DNA of 12,700 nt from CAZTWC01 sp964617105 [NCBI: uncultured Myxococcia bacterium] (GTDB lineage Bacteria; CAZTWC01), in the NCBI GenBank assembly GCA_964617105.1, contig CAZTWC010000088.1, forward strand, positions 1 to 12,700. Direction: 5' to 3'. Of the stretch, positions 1 to 6,248 are shown piece by piece. Position numbers and translations under genes: made by a program. The notes below the pieces were generated by a model that ran no database searches, was not told where the DNA came from, and worked only from the letters and a program-made list of their open reading frames with translations. How positions within the stretch are numbered: position 1 is the first letter of the stretch; the number at the start of each line of letters is the position of its first letter.

Positions 1-2433
1 GGGTATTTTACTCATCTGGGTCTGGTATTCTTCATTTTCGCTCAATCGGCGGTTATCGCTATGAGATTTGCCAAAGCCTATCACCGGGGTGAAAGATTAA
101 ACCTGGCTTTGAATTCCGCCAACCTCAAATTGGAAAACGCCTTTAACCTAATAAAAGAACAGGAGCGGGCCAGAACCATATTTTTTCACAATACCTCCCA
201 CGAACTACGCACTCCCCTAAATGGTATTATTGGTTTTTTAGACCTGATAACTTCCGGTCATTATGGTCAGGCTGCCTCTCCTATTGCAAACCAGGTAAAA
301 AAGATAACCAGCCTGGCCCATTCCCTTAAACATCAGGTAAACACTATCCTGGATTTAGCCAAATCCAAGCGGGGAGAACTGGTTCTTGCTCCCGCCCGGG
401 TGGATCTGAGAGAGATCGTTGAAGAGAGCAGAGTGCTGGCCGAGGGTTTGATGATGAAAAAGGACAATGTTTCCTTTACATTGGAACATTCCTGGCCGAT
501 AGAACAGGATGGGCAGTCAGAACCCCAATGTTTTCTGGTCACAGATCGGGAAAAGGTGCTTACCATATTACGAAACCTTTTGGGTAATGCCTTTAAATTT
601 GCCCGGACCGACCAGCACAACCAGATAAAACTATACTTTGACCTCACCGATAATGAAAAATTAAAATTGCAAATTTCAGATACCGGCATTGGAATACCAG
701 AGAGCCAGCAAGACAAAATCTTTGATGAATTCAAACAGGTGGATGATGATTCCCGCCGCTCCTTTGAAGGAACCGGACTGGGATTAGCGCTAGTAAACAA
801 AATAGTCGATCTGATCTCCGGAACTATAAAACTAAACTCCACCGAAGGAGTTGGGAGCACCTTTACAATAGAACTGCCGGCCATCAAATCCCAAGAAGTG
901 ATCTTGCCTCAGAAGGAAAAAATACCGGAAATCTCTGTGACTCCGCAGGCAATCTCCAAAACCGGAGATAGTGCTGAAAGCGAAAAGACTGTGCCGATTA
1001 GCCAGGAAGCGCCTGGGACAATAGAAACAGATCAAAACATAATTCTGGCCAAAGAGAAAGAAAACAATTCTCAATATACTATAATGGTAGTGGATGACAA
1101 TGAGATAAATGTTGAAGTTTTCAGCGAACTTTTAAACTCCAGGGGCTATCAAGTAGTTGAGTCCTTTGGCGGTCGTGATGCCCTGACCAAAATTAAGGAT
1201 GACCCTCCGGATCTAGTGCTATTGGATTTGATGATGCCGGATGTTTCAGGAGAAGATGTGCTCACGGAGTTGAAAAATACGGAACAGTTGGCCGACTTGC
1301 CAGTAATCATCATTACTGCCCGCGCCTCTCAAGAGGATCGCATTTTTGGATTAGAACTGGGCGCTGATGATTACCTGGCCAAACCAGTTATTGGCAATGA
1401 GTTACTTTTAAGGGTGAAGACTCTGATAAATCGAATCGAGTTGACGGACAAGATAGCCAGAGCAGAAGAGATGGTGATCCACAGAGAAAAAATGGCCCAA
1501 TTGGGCGAAATGCTGAGTTATCTTTCCCATGAATTAAAAAATATCTATACCGCTATTGGAATCGGCATGCCCCGGGCCAGAGTACAAATAGAAAACTTAA
1601 TTTTATCATTGTCTCCGGAGAATTTGCAATGGAATGGGGTGTTGGAGGCCATATTTATATCTTCATCTTTGCCTGCCTTTAAACAAAACCAGAGAAAATC
1701 TCAGTTAAAAACAATTGGTCAAAACCCAAACATAGACAAACAGCGCAAAATGGAGATGATTTTTCTTCTTTCACGTCTTGACACCGAAGACTCTGACATT
1801 GTTCAACTTTTTGAGCAACTAAACCAGGAAGATAAAATGGTTTTCAACAACCTGGCCGATATTATGGGATTAGCCCGTTCTTTTGCCAACATGCGCCACT
1901 CGTCCCAAACCGCCCACACCTTGATGATGTCGGCATTGAATCATGTCAGGGAAAAAGGAGACATGGAAAATAAAACTGAATTAAACCAGGTGATTAATTC
2001 CTGCCTTACCTTGCTGGATAAAAAACTCAGCGTATCACAAATAAATCTTCGGATTGATCTGCCGGAACAAGTAATGTTAAAAATCCACAGCGGTCAACTT
2101 CACCAAATAATCCTCAATCTGCTGTTAAATGCCCATGATGCTTTCCAACATGACAAAAACTCAGGCCGTACCCGATATATAAAAATCGATTTTGTATCGG
2201 AAAATTCAAACGGTATCGTTTCTGTAGAAGATAATGGTTCCGGTATTCCGGAGGAGATAAAAGAAACTATTTTCGAACGTTTTTATTCCACCAAAGGTAA
2301 AAAAGGCAGTGGAATAGGTCTTTTTGTCTCCAAACGGCTGGCAGAAAAAAACCAGGGGCAGTTGACAGTGAAATCACAGCCAGGAAAAACGGTTTTTAAA
2401 CTTAATTTACCCTTAGGAGGCTTACAAAAATAA
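1..2433 (+). CDS. Hybrid sensor histidine kinase (7TMR-DISM end, kinase, receiver, second kinase), 5' partial
   Basis: The reading frame is open from base 1, so the ATG at 61 is unlikely to be the true start. The first 20 codons encode a hydrophobic helix ending in a pattern (HLGLVFFIFAQ..., then RFAKAY) like the last helix of 7TMR-DISM sensor domains. Next come a short coiled linker, an H-box with phosphoacceptor His at 199-201 (SHELRTPLNG), and a HATPase domain with N-box Asn at 586 and DTGIGIP near 679. An acidic, low-complexity linker leads to a receiver domain with the Asp pair at 1093-1098, phosphoacceptor Asp at 1225 and Lys at 1381. A second kinase module follows: His at 1528 (SHELKN), N-box near 2116-2128, DNGSGIP near 2230 and a GSGIGL box. 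By family knowledge it autophosphorylates in response to a signal at the membrane and passes phosphate to receivers. The stand-alone receiver 500 bp downstream is a plausible partner (inference). Confidence 0.93.
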   Translation, partial: GYFTHLGLVFFIFAQSAVIAMRFAKAYHRGERLNLALNSANLKLENAFNLIKEQERARTIFFHNTSHELRTPLNGIIGFLDLITSGHYGQAASPIANQVKKITSLAHSLKHQVNTILDLAKSKRGELVLAPARVDLREIVEESRVLAEGLMMKKDNVSFTLEHSWPIEQDGQSEPQCFLVTDREKVLTILRNLLGNAFKFARTDQHNQIKLYFDLTDNEKLKLQISDTGIGIPESQQDKIFDEFKQVDDDSRRSFEGTGLGLALVNKIVDLISGTIKLNSTEGVGSTFTIELPAIKSQEVILPQKEKIPEISVTPQAISKTGDSAESEKTVPISQEAPGTIETDQNIILAKEKENNSQYTIMVVDDNEINVEVFSELLNSRGYQVVESFGGRDALTKIKDDPPDLVLLDLMMPDVSGEDVLTELKNTEQLADLPVIIITARASQEDRIFGLELGADDYLAKPVIGNELLLRVKTLINRIELTDKIARAEEMVIHREKMAQLGEMLSYLSHELKNIYTAIGIGMPRARVQIENLILSLSPENLQWNGVLEAIFISSSLPAFKQNQRKSQLKTIGQNPNIDKQRKMEMIFLLSRLDTEDSDIVQLFEQLNQEDKMVFNNLADIMGLARSFANMRHSSQTAHTLMMSALNHVREKGDMENKTELNQVINSCLTLLDKKLSVSQINLRIDLPEQVMLKIHSGQLHQIILNLLLNAHDAFQHDKNSGRTRYIKIDFVSENSNGIVSVEDNGSGIPEEIKETIFERFYSTKGKKGSGIGLFVSKRLAEKNQGQLTVKSQPGKTVFKLNLPLGGLQK

Positions 2434-2441
2434 GTTTATCA

Positions 2442-2463
2442 AGTTGCAGTCCGGGAAACAACT
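2442..2463. repeat. Copy 1 of a 22-bp dispersed repeat
   Basis: This 22-bp stretch lies 8 bp after the stop of the hybrid kinase. It consists of AGTTG and CAACT outer arms around a GTCCGGGAA core. A second copy in the same orientation at 12383-12404 matches at 20 of 22 positions, differing only at positions 7 and 17. The outer arms are complementary over 5 bp, but the interior does not pair well. Similarity stops at the repeat ends. Function unknown. Confidence 0.6.
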
Positions 2464-2468
2464 AATAT

Positions 2469-2497
2469 TTGACACTGAAGTTAAACTTTGCTATACT
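2469..2497 (+). promoter_or_regulatory. Strong sigma70-type promoter
   Basis: A perfect -35 hexamer TTGACA (2469-2474) is followed by a 17-bp spacer and TATACT (2492-2497, five of six consensus bases). It sits in the 136-bp gap behind the hybrid kinase. It would give a leader of about 65 nt before the gene at 2570, and should drive that gene together with the receiver and kinase/STAS genes behind it. Confidence 0.8.
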
Positions 2498-2569
2498 CCA
2501 GCGGTAATGAGTGGCGAAGTATGATTTGTCATAAATTTTTAAACTTTCCAAACTTATAAAGTTAAGGAT

Positions 2570-2953
2570 ATGCCCTGTAAAAATATTTCTATAGAAAAGG
2601 GTGCCGGAGAGGTTTTAGCCGAGCCAATTATAGATAAAAGGGGTCGCACATTGCTAAAAGAGGGGGTCACCCTTGCCCCTTTACATATAAAACTGCTCAA
2701 AAAAATTGGCATCAAAAAAATTCCAATTATTAAAGAGGAGATAAAGGAGGAGCCGGCAAAAAGTAGTTCCCTGCCAATCCAGGAGGATCCCAACAACCTA
2801 TTGCCCGATTGCAAAAAAGGATTGACCCTGGAAAATCTGGAAATGCTATTTAAACGGCGGCTAGACAACGAAAAAATGCAGATACTATTCGGGGTAGTCA
2901 AAAACTTTATTGAAAATACTTTATCAACCAGGGACAAAGGACAAGTAAGATGA
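2570..2953 (+). CDS. Small protein with an N-terminal domain like those preceding HD-GYP domains
   Basis: 127 residues, function not known. Residues about 12-53 (G-E-VLAEPI-D-RGRTLLKEGVTL...IKLLKKIGIKKIPI) follow the pattern of a short module commonly found at the N terminus of HD-GYP and other signalling proteins: 'leave/avail', Asp, Gly, hydrophobic, 'G-x-x-L', then '[LI]xxxGI'. No HD-GYP or other output domain follows. The rest is a charged linker rich in Lys, Glu and Pro, then a predicted helical end (residues 85-118). ATG 2570 is the only usable start, since an in-frame stop lies at 2540; the Shine-Dalgarno AAGGA is only 1 nt away, which is unusually close. The stop overlaps the start of the receiver gene (ATGA), indicating translational coupling. 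A role as accessory or scaffold for that receiver is inference. Confidence 0.75.
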   Translation: MPCKNISIEKGAGEVLAEPIIDKRGRTLLKEGVTLAPLHIKLLKKIGIKKIPIIKEEIKEEPAKSSSLPIQEDPNNLLPDCKKGLTLENLEMLFKRRLDNEKMQILFGVVKNFIENTLSTRDKGQVR

Positions 2954-3327
2954 GCGTAGATAAACTAGAAACCTGTTTTTTAATTGTCGATGATTCCCGA
3001 TTTACCCGCTTGAAAATAAAGGGTTATTTAGAGAAAAAAGGCTATAGCGTAGTCGGGGAAGCAGAAAATGGGATCGAAGCGATAAAGAAATTCAAAGAAC
3101 TATCACCTTCCCATCTCATTTTAGACCTCAATATGCCCCACATGGATGGTATGAAATGCCTGCAATTTATCCAAAAAATAGACAAGAATGTTAAAGCAGT
3201 GGTGGTTTCATCCGGGCTTTCTAATAACAAAATTAGCGAATTAAAAGGGTTAGGAATTAAATCTTTTGTCAACAAGCCCATTGAAGTAGATGAGTTTTAT
3301 AAAGTGATACAAGATCTGACCGCTTAA
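2950..3327 (+). CDS. Stand-alone CheY-like receiver protein
   Basis: 125 residues, a complete receiver domain and nothing else. The acidic pair is Asp14-Asp15, the phosphoacceptor is Asp59 (ILDLNMPHMDG), the conserved hydroxyl position is Ser87/Ser88 (VVVSSG) and the Lys is Lys109 (VNKP). All catalytic positions are present, so it should accept phosphate. With no output domain it must act by binding a partner or as a relay step. A good Shine-Dalgarno (AAAGG at 2936-2940) lies 9 nt before ATG 2950, and the gene overlaps its upstream neighbour by 4 bp. The hybrid kinase upstream is the natural candidate phosphodonor and the downstream kinase/STAS protein a candidate target; both are inferences from position. 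Confidence 0.93.
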   Translation: MSVDKLETCFLIVDDSRFTRLKIKGYLEKKGYSVVGEAENGIEAIKKFKELSPSHLILDLNMPHMDGMKCLQFIQKIDKNVKAVVVSSGLSNNKISELKGLGIKSFVNKPIEVDEFYKVIQDLTA

Positions 3328-3376
3328 GATAATTGAAAGAACCAGGATGTAATCCTTCCAATCAAATAAAAACTTA

Positions 3377-4210
3377 ATGATTCTACCCCCTCCAACCAAA
3401 ATACCCCCTTCATTTCCTAAAAAAGTAACTTTACCCAATTTTCATTGCCAAATAACTGTTCCTTCAGATTTCGAACATATATCCAAAGTAATCAACCACT
3501 TTAATTATCTTTTTCAGCCTGTCGATATAGTTGGCGACCGCCTGGACAGACTAGTACTCTCTCTTAGTGAAGCGGCTAACAACGCTTTAGAACACGGAAA
3601 TAAATTTAATCAAGAAAAAACAACCTGTATTAGTATGCGGTTGTGTAAAAATTATCTAGTCATTAGAGTGGAAGATCAGGGCGATGGCTTCAACTGGCGC
3701 GCCATAGATATGGAAAAATTGCCCGATGTTACCAAGCCTAATGGCAGAGGACTTTTTCTAATCAATAAGTTCATGGACAAGATGATCTTTAATGATAAGG
3801 GCAACCAGGTAACCATGTTGAAATGTCTGGGAAAAGCCACCTCATTTCAAATACAGATTTCTACCCGGGGAAAAATGATTCTGGCTAGACTGCTGGGTGT
3901 CTTTGACCGAGAAAATGCCAAATTGTTCAGGACCGCCTGGAATAGTTGGATATCTAAAGGTTATATCCAGGTTGTAGTAGTTCTAAAAAACCTGGAAGTG
4001 CTCACCAATTCGGGGGTACGAGAACTTTTAAACCTCAGCCGCTGTTTGAGTGAAAAAGGCGGCGGTATGCGACTGTGCAACACCAATGATGTGATAAACA
4101 GATCTGATTGTAAAGCAGGCCCCCTCAAACTTTTCGCTGAATTCGACGACACTGAAGGGGCCATAAAAGAGATTAAGCATTTTCAGACCAGGCCAATACC
4201 ACCCCGGTAA
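3377..4210 (+). CDS. RsbW-like anti-sigma-type ATPase fused to a STAS domain
   Basis: 277 residues in two domains. Residues about 22-150 form a HATPase of the RsbW/SpoIIAB type: N-box LSEAANNALEHGN (Glu65, Asn69), VEDQGDGF (Asp100) and NGRGLFLI (122-129). Residues about 155-268 form a STAS domain with the usual strand-helix pattern (LARLLGVFDRENAK..., VVVVLKNLEVLTNSGVRELL). In known partner switching the two functions are separate proteins: the kinase phosphorylates a Ser in the STAS partner and is released from a sigma factor. Here Thr210-Asn211-Ser212-Gly213 replaces the usual Asp-Ser-Ser-Gly, so the position phosphorylated in SpoIIAA (Ser58) is Asn. The gene starts 49 bp after the receiver gene and probably belongs to the same transcript. 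No clear Shine-Dalgarno precedes ATG 3377. No SpoIIE-type phosphatase or sigma factor is in the window. Confidence 0.88.
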   Translation: MILPPPTKIPPSFPKKVTLPNFHCQITVPSDFEHISKVINHFNYLFQPVDIVGDRLDRLVLSLSEAANNALEHGNKFNQEKTTCISMRLCKNYLVIRVEDQGDGFNWRAIDMEKLPDVTKPNGRGLFLINKFMDKMIFNDKGNQVTMLKCLGKATSFQIQISTRGKMILARLLGVFDRENAKLFRTAWNSWISKGYIQVVVVLKNLEVLTNSGVRELLNLSRCLSEKGGGMRLCNTNDVINRSDCKAGPLKLFAEFDDTEGAIKEIKHFQTRPIPPR

Positions 4211-4376
4211 TCAGCAATAACAGGCCTGCCAACATCCAGCCCAAATAACTCTCATTCAGGCTGCCGCGGGAACCAATGGAAAATCCTCCACTATTGCTGT
4301 AGAGTAGTCCATCAGCATAAACCGGGCTCGTGAAAAGAAGAAAAACAATTATGGTTTTTAGTAGTGTTCTCTTCAT
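4173..4376 (-). CDS. Small exported membrane protein
   Basis: 67 residues, not recognised. The N terminus is a typical signal sequence (Lys/Arg at 2-7, hydrophobic core to 16, likely cut after Ala21 in VYA-DG). A short Ser/Gly-rich stretch follows, then a transmembrane helix at about 45-63 and a four-residue tail. If the signal is cleaved, this gives a short periplasmic loop and one membrane anchor. A good Shine-Dalgarno (AGGGGGAAG, 5 nt before ATG) supports it as a real gene. Its last 38 bp overlap the end of the convergent kinase/STAS gene. Function unknown. Confidence 0.7.
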   Translation of the reverse strand: MKRTLLKTIIVFLLFTSPVYADGLLYSNSGGFSIGSRGSLNESYLGWMLAGLLLLITGVVLAWSENA

Positions 4377-4732
4377 GGTTACTTCCCCCTATTTGTTGGT
4401 TAAAAACTCTCATCTGTTGTGCAATGATTTCTATATAGTGCGAAAGGTATGCCATAATTGATAAAAACAGATGCCCCGCTCCTGGTTAGCGCATTAAATA
4501 AACGTTATTTCAGGTAGTTACAAGCACCAACCCGTATATCAAATGCCTATGACTGTCTGCTCTAATGACCAAAATTGTCCTGCAATAAGTTGCTCTAAAA
4601 TTTCACGCTGTGTAGATTTTTTTCAACAGAAGGGTTATAACGGATAAAGAACACCGTAGTATTGGCATTTTATCTTCGCGGCGTTCATGGGTTTTGTTAT
4701 TACATTGTTAATATAAGTAAGGATTGTATGGA
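4377..4732. other. 356-bp gap between divergent genes
   Basis: This stretch lies between two divergent genes and must hold the start signals for both, yet no convincing -35/-10 pair stands out on either strand. On the minus strand a TATATA near 4433 could serve as -10 for the small membrane protein, but its -35 is poor. No RNA gene, riboswitch core or strong hairpin was recognised. The only coding candidate is the 34-codon ORF at 4543-4647, listed separately. Confidence 0.5.
4543..4647 (+). CDS. Possible 34-residue cysteine-patterned peptide
   Basis: A short open frame in the large gap. It has four cysteines at residues 6, 12, 17 and 23 (C-x5-C-x4-C-x5-C), followed by VDFFQQKGYNG. The even cysteine spacing and the aromatic, non-repetitive end look protein-like and could form a small metal site or disulfide knot. 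Against it, there is no Shine-Dalgarno before ATG 4543 or the internal ATG 4549, and no clear promoter. The frame stays open upstream to a stop at 4495 without another ATG. It could equally be chance or the remnant of a decayed gene. Confidence 0.25.
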   Translation: MPMTVCSNDQNCPAISCSKISRCVDFFQQKGYNG

Positions 4733-5635
4733 ATGAGTGCTACTGGAACCTGGATATATATTTCATTAATGGTAATAGGGAGTGGGTTGCTGATATACGC
4801 TTTGGAGTTTAGAAAGGAGGAGATACCTCTTCTACCGGCTGATTTGCCCATTTATCTCTCTGAGCAGACCAAATTACCGGCCCAGGTAGCCGCGGAAAAA
4901 ATAGCCTTTATTGAAATTGGCAACCAGGTACCCGACCATAAAGATCAGTTAGGAAACCAGTTTAAAATTGCCATGTTATTTTTTCAACTGGCCGATAGTT
5001 CCGAAACCGAAAACCAAGACAACGCTCATTACAGCATAGAAAAGACCATAAAATTTCTCTCGCAAAGAGGCTTTCGTAAACCCAAAAGTGATTCACAAAC
5101 CCAGCCTAAACCGCAGATTATGTCCAGAGGTTTAGTGAAGATAATAATCTTTGGTCCGGATATCTGCCCTCGTAAGGGTAAACGGACCGCTTGCCAGCAG
5201 GCCCTTCAAAATAGTCTGAAAGAGTCTCGCCTGATTTATATAAGCAGTCACCGCAACTCCCTGCGCCTACTGATAGATGAGGGAATATCTTTTCCAGATA
5301 ATTATGCTATTTACTTCCTGGATGTTTGCTGGTCTTGCCAATACTTTGCCCGTCCTATCTGGCTGGCCAGTAAAAAGCAGGCCGAGATAATCTGTGCTGC
5401 CAACCGCACCGTTACCGGCAGTGTGTCTTCATTTTTTAGACTTATTGAGGCAGTAGCGCCTTTGGGAGCGTCCCTGATGGGCTCGAAAAAAGACTCCTGG
5501 AAAAATATCTTGCTGGATATCAACAATATGGCTATTTCCAGAGCCAACCAGCGTCAAAAGATGACAGAGATTAAACCCTCTGACCGTGAAAATGAAGTAT
5601 ATCTATTGGTTACAAAACCTGAAATCACCAATTGA
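4733..5635 (+). CDS. Membrane-anchored protein of unknown function with a possible His/Cys dyad
   Basis: 300 residues, not recognised. ATG 4733 was chosen over the in-frame TTG at 4724 because AAGGA (4719-4723) sits 9 nt before the ATG but abuts the TTG. Residues 7-24 form one N-terminal membrane helix, followed directly by FRKEE, so the rest is probably cytoplasmic. Residues 30-115 are mostly helical; 116-130 is a Gln/Pro/Ser linker. Residues 133-230 alternate strands and helices: VKIIIFGPDIC, LIYISSH (His173), YAIYFLDVCWSC (Cys199, Cys202) and AEIICAANRTVTGS. A strand ending in His followed by a strand ending in D-x-C-x-S resembles caspase-like, CHAT and clostripain-type peptidases. However, the usual Gly after the His is Arg here and the two residues are only 26 apart. 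An alternative is a metal site built on Cys145, Cys154, Cys199 and Cys202. It converges with the pyr operon. Confidence 0.8.
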   Translation: MSATGTWIYISLMVIGSGLLIYALEFRKEEIPLLPADLPIYLSEQTKLPAQVAAEKIAFIEIGNQVPDHKDQLGNQFKIAMLFFQLADSSETENQDNAHYSIEKTIKFLSQRGFRKPKSDSQTQPKPQIMSRGLVKIIIFGPDICPRKGKRTACQQALQNSLKESRLIYISSHRNSLRLLIDEGISFPDNYAIYFLDVCWSCQYFARPIWLASKKQAEIICAANRTVTGSVSSFFRLIEAVAPLGASLMGSKKDSWKNILLDINNMAISRANQRQKMTEIKPSDRENEVYLLVTKPEITN

Positions 5636-5639
5636 CTCG

Positions 5640-5653
5640 ACCACCGAGGTGGT
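5640..5653. repeat. Short inverted repeat between convergent genes
   Basis: ACCACC and GGTGGT arms lie around GA, which can fold as a 5-bp stem with a 4-nt loop. It fills most of the 26-bp gap between the stops of two convergent genes, so it may help end transcription in both directions. No U-tract follows on either strand, so it is not a convincing intrinsic terminator. Confidence 0.35.
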
Positions 5654-5661
5654 GGATAATT

Positions 5662-6204
5662 TTAAATCCTCTCCATAAAAGGCTCGAAACTCATAAAATC
5701 GGCGTGGTGGGTGATCAGCGATTCAGTGGTTCTTTTACCCAGATTGCCCTCTTTGGCATGGGTGGCGATCATGTGGCAAACCTCATCTGGCAAGTCGAAA
5801 CGCATGGCTAAGGCTACGCCGCTGAAAGGATGGCGTAAATATTTTCCCCGCTTGCTGACCACAGCCTTGCCCTGTTCATCTTTTTGATATTCTAAAAGTT
5901 TGCCAACATCGATCAAAATAGCCCCGGCTATCAGGATATCCATTTTAATTGGTAACTGGTCACCATAAAATTTCTGCATAACTTTGGCCGACTCCACAGC
6001 GATATGCACCACCGACCGTTTGTGAGCCATAAAGGATACCTGGCAGTCTTTGGCCAACAGGGTAAAAGGGATTTTTTCTAAATCTTCTGGCTCCAAAGGG
6101 CTCTGTTCCAGGGCATAGCACCATACCTGCAACACCTTTTCGCGTAAATCATCCGCTTTGATCCATTGAATTTCGGGCCACATTTTCATAACTTTTTCCT
6201 GCAT
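5662..6204 (-). CDS. HD-domain protein with altered HD motif
   Basis: 180 residues from the chosen start. The upstream in-frame ATG at 6243 was rejected because AAGGAG lies 6 nt before ATG 6204. The core looks like an HD-superfamily metal-dependent phosphohydrolase: His67 (VVHIA), then GAILIDVGKLLEY, where the usual His-Asp is Ile98-Asp99, then His125 (RHPFSG), His144, His149 (ATHAKEG) and Asp169 (HHADF). Five of the six usual metal positions therefore appear present while the signature His is lost. Substrate unknown; HD enzymes act on nucleotides and phosphodiesters. It is the last gene of the pyrK-pyrD-HD operon, 44 bp after pyrD, so a link with pyrimidine nucleotide metabolism is possible but is inference from position. 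The Ile may be a family feature rather than a loss. Confidence 0.82.
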   Translation of the reverse strand: MQEKVMKMWPEIQWIKADDLREKVLQVWCYALEQSPLEPEDLEKIPFTLLAKDCQVSFMAHKRSVVHIAVESAKVMQKFYGDQLPIKMDILIAGAILIDVGKLLEYQKDEQGKAVVSKRGKYLRHPFSGVALAMRFDLPDEVCHMIATHAKEGNLGKRTTESLITHHADFMSFEPFMERI

Positions 6205-6229
6205 AATCATCTCCTTATATCTCCTATGG

Positions 6230-6245
6230 CCGTGCATCTGCACGG
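6230..6245. repeat. 7-bp perfect inverted repeat between pyrD and the HD gene
   Basis: CCGTGCA (6230-6236) and TGCACGG (6239-6245) are separated by TC. It lies just after the pyrD stop and about 15 bp before the Shine-Dalgarno of the HD gene. In RNA it would be a stem of 6 bp with a 4-nt loop. No U-run follows, so it is more likely a processing or stability element than a terminator. Confidence 0.5.
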
Positions 6246-6248
6246 AAT

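Noticed and set aside
333-887. Minus-strand open frame of 184 codons inside the hybrid kinase
   Set aside because: It is the antisense shadow of the first kinase module; the Ser/Leu-rich composition is typical of such shadows.
3344-3356. AGGAT-GTA-ATCCT hairpin between the receiver and kinase/STAS genes
   Set aside because: Only 5 bp, no U-run, and it lies inside what appears to be an operon; no evidence that it ends or controls transcription.
4377-4732. Possible riboswitch or small RNA in the large gap
   Set aside because: No recognisable conserved core (including cyclic-di-GMP type) and no strong stem structure was seen.
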